64,000 nt of DNA from assembly GCA_947561715.1 (NCBI GenBank), contig OX387198.1, positions 6,262,001 to 6,326,000 of the forward strand, given 5' to 3'. The translations under genes and the position numbers were made by a program. How positions within the stretch are numbered: position 1 is the stretch's first letter; each line of letters begins with the position of its first letter. Source of the DNA: Ascidia mentula (Eukaryota; Chordata; Ascidiacea; Phlebobranchia; Ascidiidae). Below the pieces are notes generated by a model, which worked only from the letters and a program-made list of their open reading frames with translations, made no database searches and was not told where the DNA came from. Of the stretch, positions 37,185-50,073 are shown piece by piece.

Positions 37185-39960
37185 ATGATACATAAAAAGT
37201 TTGTGTGTTTTCTGTTAGTTTTGGGATCTGCATGGCTTGTAAATGTAAAATCAGGTAAGGCGACTATAGGCATGACATTTGAGAAGGGCGATCAACGTAA
37301 AAAATTGACAATATTTCAGACTGTGGTTTTACCGCAACATCGTTGAATGACGTCATATTAACTTTGTCCGATGATCTTGTTGATGCGAACACTGCACAAG
37401 AGAAATGTTCGTTGCTTGGTGGAAATCTTGCCATGACCAATGACCAAAACATCAACGAGTTGTTAGTTGAATTAATGACAAATAAATATACAACAGGTAC
37501 GCTCTGCGAGTGACCTTAGACGAAACATCATCACCTAACAGTTAATTGTCAAAAGGTTTAACACGAGTTTGGACTTTCTACGATTTTGTGGACGGGGAAA
37601 GGTTTAGATTTCAAACAACTCCGGACGAGGTTAGTTACTGGAAAAGTGCGAAACAACTTGGAGTTCTTTGGTACCTCGATTTATCTACAAGGTAAATACA
37701 GCAAGCTCAATTCTGAGAAAAAATTTTCGCTCATTAAATATATTGGAGATATAATTACCTAGTTGGTTATCCTTTGTAGTTGATTTAAAAAAGTATCGTC
37801 AGTGTATTAGCTGTTTTCTTTAGCAAAACCGCAAGGACTCCCAATGAAGTTTTTTTCTGCGAAGCACCTTATTGGCCAAGAAAGAAATGGGGGATCAGTG
37901 TCGGCAAGAATTGCGTAGAATACACTCCAGAGTGGAATGGTAAAATATCTCAATATGTGGTTCATTTCAGCATAAGTTATGAAGTAATGATACTTTTGTA
38001 CATTTCTTCAGGATGGCGATTGCGATTCTCTCTGTTTGCATCAGAAAAACAAAAAGCCGGATTCAAGCAAATTTTTATATACAGCAGTAAAATCAACGGA
38101 TACAACATCATCAGAAACGTTAATAGTTCATACAGAACGTTTGTTACTTTCTATGATTCTACATTTACCCCAGGTAAGGTTTATTTACTTAAAAAAATTC
38201 AATTAGAGATTAAGCGTGTGTTTTTTCAGACATCAATGTTATGATCGGGGCTCGTTACAATTCCCAACTTGGTGGTTGGTTTTGGAGCGACGGATCTCCT
38301 GCAAACTATTCTGTTCCCAACGTTACATCCTGTCAGCACGGGGCGCTCCATTATGGAGATGGTTGGGAGAAATCGAGTGTTGATTGTGTTGGACAACCGG
38401 CTCACTATGCCTGTCAGACGAAATGTAAGATTAAAATACCTCACAAACATGAAACACAGTTCAATTGAATTGCACATTTCGCAGTTGTTGCCTCAGTTTC
38501 GAATTTTTCCAGCAATTCCTCCGGTGTTGTTATCAGCTGGAATGGATTGGGATCCTTCATTACCAGTTATAACCTTTCTGCTGAGGTAACTCTTATTTGC
38601 ACTTCTTTACTTTCCATTATTTATTTCCAATGCTAAGACTTATATCATTTTAGGTAGAAATCACTGTATTGGAGTTGATGAACTCTGTTTACATTCCGTA
38701 CGAAAACGCATCAGCTCAAATAACAAACCTGGACCACTTTAGCAACTACACTTTCCGGGTTAGTAGCCTGCAGTGCATAAATGCAAAAGCGAAAATGACC
38801 TTTTACTGAAAAAGGATTTATCATAACCGTGCGATCTCTATAGGTGTCCGCGCTAATTTCCGGTTGCGTTCAAGAAAATGTCACCACAGTTTTGACAGTT
38901 ACATCTTCGGGTATTCCCCCAACACGTTGTTTTACGCAGGGTAATTGTTGAGTTTCTCTAGCTGAACTTTTGTTGAGTGAATAAACTTTTTCTTTTGCAG
39001 GCATATCTTTCTCCGACATTGCTAATTGCCACAAAAACCTTACTATCATTACTCTAATTGGAGTGATTCCAGGTTTTTTTCTGGTGCTTACAGCTGCCCT
39101 TGTGTGTGTTGTGTTCTATAAGCGAAGGTACGCTATGCTACACAAACCATTCCTACAGCAGAAAGCGTTGTTTAAGCATAGAAACATAGATGTGTATTTT
39201 GGATGGTTACGAGTGGCAACGAAACACCCTTTGCCTGCGTGATGTCATAACGTGATATATATACAACCAGGTGCCACAACTCCAAATCAGCGGCTTCTGA
39301 CCAGTCAATACAGCCTTGTGAATTCGACGATCCACAGAATAATTCTGCCAATCATTCACATCGCTCAATCACGATCGAGAGAGGACACGAAGCACCAATC
39401 AGTCAGTAGAATATACACCTCTGTTACCTCATCCACACTACACTGTAGTTACTAGTTAGTAGCACATTACATGATTCCCAATCAGGGTGCCGTGTCGCTC
39501 TGAGGTTATATTTTAACCTTCAGGGGTGCCGCGGGATTTTTCTTTATTTTCACAATGGTAATTTTTCACCATACGGTTTATCGGTTGTGTAATGCTATAT
39601 CACGATATCATTGTTTAGTGTTTATAATGATATTAGCCTCCATCAACAATCAGACATGAAGGCTTATTGCTTCACAAGTGGCGGTAGTCGATTGGTTTGA
39701 CGCCATTGAGTGCCGCAATATCTTCATCAATTCCATAGGGGTGCTGTAAGCAAATAAAAGTTAGGAATCAATATAGTCGCATATATACACCTTGATATTT
39801 GTATACTATGCTTTATATTTGAGTTAGCGTAATAATGCGGATATTTTGGTTGGCAGAAATTCAAACGATACCAGAATATCCAACAGAGGGCTTGGTTACT
39901 TATACCAATGTTTCACCTTCGCCCTATGAAACAAACAACGTTTACGAAAGTGTGCAGTGA
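37185..39960 (+). CDS. Gene 8: beta-class lectin/FN3 receptor with ITIM tail
   Basis: Twelve exons encode 506 residues: 37185-37254, 37320-37496, 37556-37691, 37824-37939, 38012-38173, 38230-38424, 38485-38585, 38654-38758, 38844-38940, 39001-39127, 39271-39401, 39857-39960. Signal peptide MIHKKFVCFLLVLGSAW, beta-class lectin exons ([19 protein letters not shown]), FN3-like pair (VVISWNGL), stalk, and a transmembrane exon (IPGFFLVLTAALVCVVFY). The tail has Tyr480 (PEYPTEGL), Tyr488 in LVTYTNVS (full ITIM and pYxN match), Tyr496 and Tyr502 in NNVYESVQ. The tail sequence differs from that of genes 1 and 6, yet the two tyrosine motifs are conserved at the same places. The model is intact. Degenerate PTP exons lie downstream. 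Confidence 0.9.
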
Positions 39961-40731
39961 CGTCATTACTTTTCTTCAATTGTTTTTATATCATTTATGG
40001 TTGCCAAAGATGCAAAACATTTTTGTCGTTATTTTGCATTGCGTGCAATTTGTGGCATAATTTTATTCACATAACGTTCGTTGCAGTAAAACTCAACTTC
40101 AATTTAATGCTGCTGTATTTAAATTGTCGATTGTGTGTTAAGTTATTGATTTTTCGAAAAACAAAATAGTTTTTTGAATTTCGACATGGGCAGAACTGAA
40201 CACTGGATGTCGATAAAGAGACGAACAAAATCTTGTTTTGCTCATAAACTAATGTTGTTTTCCTAATATAAATCCTTTCTAGATGACAAAAATAATTCTG
40301 TAACACATTTTTCGTTCCGGGATACACAATTTTTATTCCTGAAACAGAACTTTTGAGAGTTCACCTGTCATTTAACCGTATACGAAATTCTAAGCAGTGC
40401 AAAAAAATGAGGTTACGGGCATTTACAATGAGCAGTAAATAATATATAATGTTTTTAAACCAGTATGTTCCAATGTTGTCATTGGACAGAGCAGAGGGTA
40501 TTTATTAAAAAGCATGACGTTTCGACTAAGGTCGCTCTGGATCCAACTGTTTGTTTTAAACTTTTTCACATGCTGTAACCGGGCTGTAACTTTCACAGTC
40601 TTCTATATTCCCACAGGAAACTGCGTGACGAGTGGGTGCGCCGTTGGAGTTTATACAAAGATACGAATACGTTTGTGCAGACAGTAGTTGCATAGTAATG
40701 GCATAGTTTTGCATGGTTTGTCTTACCAGAA
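39961..40731. other. Gap between gene 8 and PTP relic
   Basis: No gene was seen. The region is paralogous to 53931-54757 after gene 11. The segment near 40560-40680 (GGAAACTGCGTGACGAGTGG) resembles the intron before the first D1 exon of the PTP genes, so this is decayed PTP-gene intron. Confidence 0.5.
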
Positions 40732-40946
40732 GTTCTAAATAAACTAGGCAAAGATGGTTAGCAGGCTCATACGGTTTCATACCTTCCCTAGAACGCCACG
40801 CAAAACAGATACAAACATATTTACCTGTGTAAGTGACACAGAGAGACACAGTTATCACAACATTTTGGTTTGAAACAACCATGTTTTTGATATACATTTC
40901 ACCAACGCTGCTTATATACCGGGTTACAGCAACGAGACGAAGTTCA
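40732..40946 (+). pseudogene. Degenerate RPTP D1 exons downstream of gene 8
   Basis: 40732-40828 is the first D1 exon, same 97-base length and with NATQNRYKHIY, but it has several stops, including TAG in the LPENA position. About 40900-40946 is a piece of the next exon ([11 protein letters not shown]). It breaks off abruptly into the intron preceding gene 9. The normal exon order is kept, so gene 8 sits in front of the remains of a PTP tail. Confidence 0.8.
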
Positions 40947-40967
40947 TTTAACATCAACACTTTGCAG

Positions 40968-42151
40968 TTGTTGCATCAGTGACGAAAGTTGCAAGCAGTC
41001 CCTCTGTAGCTGTTATTAGCTGGAATGGAATGCGATCCCTTATTGAGAATCATAACCTTTCTGCCAAGGTAATTCTTAACTAACACGTTTCCTCAATGAT
41101 TTCCTATACCCATATTATTTCAGGTTGAAATCAATTCATTCGAGTTAATGTACTCTGTTTACGTGCCATACGAAAACGCATCAGTTCAATTAACTCACCT
41201 TAACTACTCAACAAACTACACTTTTCGGGTTGGTATTTTTCGATATCTAAAAGATCAAATAACATTATCGTCCCTAATAGAGACAAATAAAAGTAAAGTA
41301 TATCTTGTCTCACCTAAAATTCAAAACATGTCCAAGCATATAAATGTCCGTCGCTTTATTGCCGATAGGTGTCAGCGTTGATTTCCGGTTGCGTGCAAGA
41401 AAACGTCACGACATTCCTGGAGGTTACAACATCGGGTATTCCCCCAACGACTCACTTCAACCAGAGCAGCAAAATAACAATTAATTATATAATCGTTTGT
41501 TAATTTAGAGTTCAATATATTTTAGTAACAACATCAACCGGATTTCCTGAGTCCAACAGTAGCAATGTCGAAAACTATATTCCCAGTTTACTAATTGGTG
41601 TGATTTCGGCTCTGCTTGTTCTCGCAGCCATCCTAGTGTTTGGTCTATTGTTCTATAAACGGAGGTGAATGCGACTATTTACACATTTTACCTACGATAT
41701 AAAGGGTTTTCAGAATTGCATGGCATGTTTCATTTCCCTTCGTTGTGCGATGTGTACGTCCTATTACCTAATTAGAGCTTTTGGTAGATCAAAAAACGTC
41801 ACGTTGGTTGTTTGGTTTTTATAAAACATTTATCCACGAACTTCTAAACGTTATGACGGATTCAAACAAAACCAGATACGACATATCCAAACTAACCATT
41901 TTGGATCAAACTAAAAATCAATCAGGCGGTCCAAAAAAAGCTGACCTTGCCGATGTATCACATCAGCGAGTAACGGAAGAGGAAGGCTACCTTTCATCAA
42001 ACAGTTAGTAGCGACGTTTTTTTTAATAACCGTTAAACTATGAGGATGTTAATCGTACTTGACAGAGCATCAAACAACTGACCAGATTACGTATGCCAAC
42101 GTCCCACCTTCCTCTCATCAACCAAATCACGTGTACGAAAGTATGAAGTGA
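40968..42151 (+). pseudogene. Gene 9: headless copy of gene 1 (FN3, transmembrane, ITIM)
   Basis: Exons 40968-41068, 41124-41228, 41369-41468, 41526-41664, 41876-42003 and 42066-42151 match gene 1 exon for exon and are all open, ending QITYANVP..NHVYESMK and stop. The signal and lectin exons are missing, because homology starts at about 40945, directly against the PTP relic. The stalk exon donor is GCAAAA where all sisters have GTAAAA, which further weakens splicing. It could only be expressed if joined to an upstream head, for instance from gene 8. I call it a partial pseudogene. Confidence 0.75.
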
Positions 42152-43392
42152 CGTAACAGCTTTCTTTACAGAATGAATATACATTTTCTGAATCTTATAC
42201 TTCACAATCGAGAACATGGTAAAAAAATTCCAAAAAGCCAATTAAGTTTGGAAATCTTTTTCAAAATGATTACAGTTTGGTTAGTAATGGTTTTATCCTG
42301 CAGTTTGGCCTAGGATTTCAATGTCATTTTGTTGGTAATAAAAATTGTGATTTCAATCTCCATGTATCCAAGTTGATCATCTTCTGGCTGTATAATAAAA
42401 AAAATTACTGTTAGGTGTGTTTTTCTTGGGGTGTTTATTTGGACAGGGAACAAAGAAAGGATGTGTCAGTATTTTTTAATGCTGAACTGCAAGATTTTCG
42501 TCCTTCCAAATCCATTAAAACATTCCGAAAATGTTTTCCAACTCTTTCTGAACGAGTTTAAAGAGCCGAAACTTCGAAAGGCCTAATTTAATTCCAGTAC
42601 GCGACTTATCACCGTCCTACCGAGTTAAGTTACAGCAAAAGATCATCGTTTGGATATAACATTCCACATTCCAAAGCTTTGTTTTCAGTGCTTGTGCATG
42701 TTCTATAATTTTTCAAAGCATTATAATCCTGTGCTTAGTGTTGTGATTTGCCAACGTCAATATCTCAAACAGCACGTTTTGGTGGGGAACAAAATACTAA
42801 TTTTGTTGAAAAATAATTTTAGGTAGAGGTTACGCGCGGCGTTCGAAAAATACGTGATATGAGTCAATGCTGCTGATTCAAAATGTCATGCCTTTATTAA
42901 CCCGTGTATTCATCCCACAACAAAGCGTGGGATGTAAACTATTCGAATGAGTCGCTCCAACCTAACACAACACAATGCTTTGCGTTGTTATGTTATGTTT
43001 AGCAAGCCATGGGAAATAAGCCTTAGTACTCATTTCCATACCAACCTTCGTTTAGATGGGTTGTTTTATTCTCTGCATTAGCCAGACAACGAAAGCTGTC
43101 TATATGTAAATATAAACGTATCGTACAGTGCCAGTTCAGAAGTTCTGCAGCAAGTTGGTATAGAAACCGCCATAGAGCAAAGGCTTAAGAAACCTTCAGA
43201 TAAGATAGTGCTATGTTAAGCTGGTAGCTAAGCAGTAAAGATTTAGTTTTAAAACACTGGAGTATGTTTCAAACCTGTACATACAGATTGTACGATAAGA
43301 TTGTTTGCAATGTAAGCACGAGCGACGAATATATGTGTTACAAACAACCAAGTTAAAATAGATTTACCAAATGTAGATATTCATAGTACACA
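42152..43392. repeat. Upstream block of gene 10, copy of 1507-2743
   Basis: Nearly identical to the gene 1 to gene 2 gap. No gene was seen. The high identity of non-coding DNA dates this duplication as recent. Confidence 0.75.
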
Positions 43393-46300
43393 ATGTTCAT
43401 TAAGTTTGTGTCTGTTTTGCTCATTTTAGAAAATGTGGGGATGTCAATGATGGCAACAAACGGTAAGCCTTAAAGGCAATAAAAGTCGATGAAAAGGACC
43501 AACAAGACATTGCGTTTATCTGTGTTTAGATTGTGGCCTCATATCATCATCATTAAATGACACCATATTAACCTTGTCCGATGATCTTGTTGATGCAAAT
43601 ACTGCACAAGAGAAATGTTCGTTACTTGGTGGAAATCTAACCATGACTAATGACCAGTATATAAACGGGGCTTTAATTCAATTAATGAACAAACAGTATA
43701 CCAAAGGTTTGTCAATTTTGTACATCATAGCCAAAAAACTTGTCAATAAAGACATATGTCTATTTACAATATTTTAGGTTTGACACGACTTTGGATTTTC
43801 TATGATTTTGTGGGCGGGCATACATTTAGATTTCAAAACTATTCAACTAAAGTCAGTTACTGGAAAAGCGCAAAACAACTTGGTGTACTTTGGTACATAG
43901 ATTTCTTCACAAGGTAACTTGTGAAGGCACCCAGTATTATTTGACAACGTTTGACAAAATTTAAACTTACTTAGAGGTTATACGAGAACTTTATCATTCA
44001 GAAGCCATGATAGAAATGAGGAAGAAATATTTTTCTGCGAGGCGCTTAATGCGGAAAGAAGAAAGTGGAGAGTGGGAGTTGGCAATAACTGTGAACAGCG
44101 CAAACCTGAATGGAATGGTACAAATATTGCTGTTGTTTGCACATGGCCAAAACTTTATTTGAAACGTTTCTGTTAAAAAAATTGATTTACCAGTTAGCTG
44201 TAAACTTATAACATCAGAACAATTTATTTTAATTATAAAACCAAGTTTAACACCACGTTAACATTTTCTGATTACAGGATGGAATTCAAAATTTTTCTTG
44301 TTTGCTTCAAAAACACTTCAACCGGGATACAAGGAAGTATACGTATACGAAAACAATATCCATTCTAATATGCTACGACATATTAACCATCCCTACGGAA
44401 TCTTTATTGAGTCTCGACAATCCACATTTACTCCAGGTTGAGATAAGCTTCGTTAAAATCTTGAACATTCATGAGAAATAACAATCTTGTTTTCCTCGTT
44501 TTGAGATATCAATGTTATGATCGGGGCTCGTTACAATTCCCAACTTGGTGGTTGGTTTTGGAGCGACGAATCTCGTGCAAACTATTCTGTTTCAAACGTT
44601 ACATCCTGCCAGCAAGGGGCGCTCCATTATGGTGATGGTTGGGAGAAATCGAGTGTCGATTGTGTTGGACAACCAGCTTACTACGCCTGTCAGTTTAAAT
44701 GTAAGTATCACGGCAATGCTACTATGTTAAAAGCAATTATTGTTAGTCACATTTGAAACTATTTTGTTGAGTTTTTTCAAGTTTGTCTCAAATTTTGGGG
44801 TAGTGTTACGTCTATGTATCGGCAGGTTATGTTGTTTAATTCATTACACCTGTGCTTGCAGTTATTGCTACTGTGGAAAAATATCCATGCAACTCATCCA
44901 TTGTTGCTATACGATGGACTGGACTGGACAAGTTTATTAAGAATCAAAATCTTTCGGCTCAGGTAACTTAGTTCGTGACAGTGAAGTAACCGACATAACG
45001 TGTTTTGCGAACGTGTGATTGCTGGTGAATCATCCGTTGATCTATATAACGAGTTTTTTTGTTAAAAGATTTTTATATAAATCTGCATTCGGAATTTCTT
45101 TTTCGTCTCTTTTTCCAGGTGGAGGTCAGCTTGGTTGAATCACAACAAACTTTTATCTTGCCTTATGCGAATCTATCGGTTCAGATTGAAAACTTAAACA
45201 TGTCAACGAACTACGGAATTAAAGTTAGTATTTTTTCTTATATTCTATGTCGGTAAAAGAAGAACAATATGGTGAAACTGAGACAGATGTTTGTAGCAGA
45301 ATTACAAACATCATTCAAATTATCACAAAAGTCATTAAACGATGTCATTAATAGGTATCAGCGTTTCTTTCTGGTTGCCCAAATACAAATGTTTCTACAT
45401 CTCTGGAGGTGTCGACTTCAGGGATTCCCCCAAAAAGCTGCTTTCAGCACGGTAACCAAATGCTGAGGTGATTTAATGTGTTGATTGATCGTTATCTGTG
45501 TCCAACAGGAAATAACAACGCTGGCAACTACAACAATAACAACACAGTCCTGATACTTTGTGTAATTTTGGTGATTATTACGGTTGTGGCAGCAATCTGC
45601 ATCGGATTATGGTATAAACGAAGGTAAGGTTATAAATACTTGTAATTGTTACGCATCGTAAGCATTTGCAGTATTGAATCTTTGAACATAATTTTTAGAT
45701 GCGATTTATATCACCATTGCTCGTTTCCCCAAAAAGGGCTTTAAATATTTTGGAAACCCCGATGCAAGCTTCTATTATGTTTGCAGAAAATCAAAGCAGA
45801 GCGAACCTCAAGCAAACGAATTCACACCACATCCCACAGCATATGCTGAAGATGAAGGTAATGTTGATCGTTTAAGGATTATATTGAGTTGATAGAAACA
45901 GCCCTGTCCTTTTCAGAAATACACTTTATTTTATTGGTATTATAAATATGACTAATGGTGCAGCTATTAACAAAGTAAATATTGCAGGCACACAAACATT
46001 GCATACAGGCAAAAATAGTTAACGTACGATTTAAATACTTACTTGCGGCTTAGATGCAGTTCAGCAAAATGGAGTTTATCAAAATTTGTCGGTTGACGCA
46101 GACACGTCCAAAAACAACAATCAGAAAAAACTATTCAAAGTTTACGAGACCAACATTGCAGCGGATTTTCATTTGTTTAACGAAGAGTTTAGGGTGGGTT
46201 ATAGTTTTCAAAAACTATTGTTTGTTATAGCAAAATCAATGGAAATGTACAAAGAAGAACCCAGCGTCTCTATGAAATGATATGCCTCAGATAATCTTCG

Positions 46301-49300
46301 AGCTTTAATGCCCTAAAGGTTACCATTCCTCATACAGCACAGGAAACTGTGTAATGCGTGGGTTTCACCAATCAAGCCTTTCATTGGCTTCATTCCACAG
46401 CTCAATAGTTAAAGAATAGAATAAGTTTGTTTGGACAGTAGCTGGATGCCTAAGGCAGTTAATTCTACATGGGTTGATGTAAAATCAACACAGGTTCTTT
46501 CGTGCAGGTTCTTCACAAACAAAGCAAAGAAAGTCAACAACCTTATGCGGTTTCACAACTTCCCGAGAACGCCACGCGAAACAGATACAAAAATATTTAC
46601 CCGTGTAAGACATAAATGACTCAAAACAGCATATTTCCAGTTGGACACAATGTTTTTTTGACAGACGACCATTCCCGAGTAATATTGATGGAAAAGGAAG
46701 ACAACGATTACATCAACGCGGCTTATATACCGGGGTACAGCAACGAGAAGAAGTTCATCGCTACCCAAGGGCCTAAGCAGGAGACGATCAATGATTTCTG
46801 GCTGATGGTTTGGCAAGAAAACTCAACAATAATTGTGATGCTCACTGGTCTGATAGAAAAGGGAAAGGTTGGAGTTGAACTAGATATGCAGAGAAAGCTA
46901 AATATGCGCATAAAAGTGCACTGCGTGGAATAGGGAATTGCTAATCGGGGAATATTGCCAGCAGAATATTTGTAGGTTGCCATCAGTACTATCACGAACT
47001 AATAAATTCTTGCCACAAACACCTGCAAAAAATAAGTGTAATAAGATATTGGTTTAGCCAGGCATTTGTGTACATAAACTAGTTCGTCGACACTAAAATC
47101 GACCTACAAATCATATCCATCTCATGCCATGCATAGACGTGTAGTAATATATGAAGCACTCGGTCTGGGCGTGGGCACGGGTTGCAAAACAATGACAGTA
47201 TCAAATGTTGTTCCACCAACTGGGTATCGACGTCATAATAACAGCAAATCACTGTATGTTGACTGGGACACCGGGACAAACCATTAAACCACGACTTCGG
47301 AAAGAACTTAAGCACGAAAAATGTAGAACCATGCCGTATCTGTGATGATGAAAATACATTCCAAAACACCTTAATTATCAACTTAACAAACTTTGTCAAC
47401 AATATTACTCTAGACCGACTGAGTTTGCCCGACAAACAAACGAATGGACAAAGAAAGTAAGAAAAGGAAAACAAACAAATATCAAAAATTTTCAATACTA
47501 ACAAACGATCCATATACTAATTCGGTTTGTCCTGCTGATTCCTTTCCTTAACCTACTATAAATACGTGTTTACAGGCAAAGTGCGAACAATATTGGCCAA
47601 GTGTGGGATCACATGTGGAAGTAACGACTGATTATGGAATTCAAACAGACCAAGAAGTTCTCTTAGGTGGAATATACATGCGAAAATTTATTTTATGCCA
47701 AGGAGAGGTACGGCACATGTGGATTAATTGTGGGTTTCATATACATATGGACTTGTTTCAGGAAAAACGTATCGTTACCCAACTCCAATACACAACCTGG
47801 CCAGACCATGGAGTTCCTGTCACTACAACAAACATGATCTACCTACGTAAGATGGTGGAAGATTTACACAAAACTTCAGCTCCAATTATTGTACATTGCA
47901 GGTACAGAACGTGGAGAATTAATGTTAGTTTTTACAATGATCAGTAAGCATGATGATGAGACTAAAATTCTATTTACATATACAGTACAAAAATCATTTT
48001 TTTCCATTTTCTTGTGTGTGTTGAGGATATTGGCTTCCACGAAATATTTGGTCAAGGTATTGCAGCAGCGAACGTGATTCTAACGACACTTGTTTTGTTT
48101 TAGCGCTGGTGTTGGTCGGTCTGGAACTTATATTGCCATGGATATTTTATTCGATGAGTTGGACGACAAAGGAACTGTCGACGTCCCGCAGACTGTACTA
48201 CGGATGAGGGCAAACAGAACAGATATGATCCAAAACTTGGTACATAACCAATGTGTGATTAAACTTAAGTTGTGATAAATATTTTGCTTTCGATCTACAG
48301 AAACAATACATATTCCTGTATAAGTTGTTAGTGGAACGAGAGGGTCTACAGATGGAAACAGACAGAGATGCAATTGAACTTCAGTCAATGACTTCTGATG
48401 AATTGTAAGAACCCAATAAAAATAAATGTTCAAACCCAATAAAAATAAATTAAAGTCGTTAACTCATTGCACTTCTAGTGCATGCAACTTTTAAGGTAGA
48501 TGTACTTTAAGAGCCTTTTTGCCCGTTTGCAGAACAAGAATTCAAGAATCTGAGTACAAAATCTTGTCCGATTGGCGATACGGAGAGGAGTGGCTTGAAG
48601 GAAACCCGAAGTTAACCACTTGTATGATTACGTTTATTTCATGCCTCTGTTTTTCTAGAATTGACTACCATTATTTTTACACACAAATATAGACAAAAAC
48701 GCTGCCCTCGGAATTTGGGATAAAGATATTGACGCACTACGGAGTTTCAATGCATCGTTCATACATGTAATAATATAAGTTGTTGTTTTTGACAAATATT
48801 GGCGATAAATACTAAAAATATAAATATACATGGTCTATTTGCCAGGAAATGGACGCTTCTGAGTGTTTCATTGCTGCCCAAACCCCACCAAATGACCAGA
48901 TGGAGTTATTTTGGAAAATGGCTGTACAGAATGGCACGCGTATTGTTGTGGATTTGGACATGGCAGTGAAAGTACAACCGGTACACAAAAAAACATTTGG
49001 GGATTAAATGACATATTTTGTACATTTTCTAGGTTTCTCAAGAAAAACCTTCACGATATGGCGACGTTACTCTCACTGTGGAAGAACTATCGGAAGGTCA
49101 CTCATATAAATTAGCCACAATTGTGATTACATCTTCATCACAATCTTTCGTAAGTTTGACAAACACAAACTAAAACGTAGATTGCATTTAATGATGAAGG
49201 AAGTTTTATGCAATGCGTTTGCAAAATGCCACATTTTTAACATTTAAAAGTCCTGTCAAAATTTGAAGTGAATATCATTGTAAAATATAGTTTAAAACAC

Positions 49301-50073
49301 CTAAAGGTTTTTACCACTTGCGTTCAGACTGACACTCTGATGACATTCATACAAGGAAAGGGATGGAGTGAAGTTAAGAAACCTCCAAAAGAAGTGGAGT
49401 TTGTTGAAGTGATTGAAGTCGTGCAAGGGATGAAGAGAGATAGGAACTGTCGTTGTGTGTTGGTCATGTGCAGGTAATCATAAACCTAAATATTTACGAA
49501 TATATCAATAAAACCTTAAGCCTAAAAGAAATAAGAAAAGCCTGTAACCATTAACGTAGCCATGTGGAAAGACCCATATCCTTTTCAAAGTTTTAGAAAA
49601 ACATTCAAATCTCGCCAAAATGTCACGCTGACTGCGCTACTAGCCATAACGCATTACTTCTTTGTCTCTTTAAATTTGCGGTATAGTCATTTAAGTGTTT
49701 TGTGTTTTCGTATAGAAATTTGATGGTACTGCACACAGTTTTCCAGAGTACAGTAAACAAATCTTTACACACTACTACATTTGATATTGTTGCAGCAATG
49801 GCAGAACGAGGACTGGTACTTTTATTGCTCTGACAAGAATAATTGAACGTCTGAAGACTCAGCAAAGGGTGGACGTTTTCCGAACTGTGAAAGATTTACG
49901 AGACATGAGACCAAACATGCTGGATGAGGAAGTAATTACGTTTTAACTACTTCCTCATATACCGCTGTTAAACTATATTGCATGACTTTTATTTTAAGGT
50001 GCTCTACAAGTGTTGCTACTCCGTGGTTTTGAAATACTTGGATGATTTCAGCACATACTCCAACTGCAAATGA
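43393..50073 (+). CDS. Gene 10: receptor tyrosine phosphatase, alpha-class lectin ectodomain
   Basis: Twenty-five exons encode 1018 residues: 43393-43462, 43530-43706, 43778-43913, 44002-44117, 44278-44436, 44506-44700, 44862-44962, 45119-45223, 45355-45451, 45509-45623, 45787-45857, 46054-46193, 46508-46604, 46665-46867, 47576-47707, 47762-47901, 48104-48239, 48301-48404, 48533-48621, 48693-48766, 48846-48971, 49033-49149, 49328-49473, 49796-49931, 49999-50073. D1 has [21 protein letters not shown] (W651) and [10 protein letters not shown] (C684). D2 has WSE and [10 protein letters not shown] (C948). Upstream DNA and signal exon match gene 2, but the second to fourth lectin exons are alpha class as in gene 7, so the head has been exchanged. 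No disabling change was seen. Confidence 0.92.
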
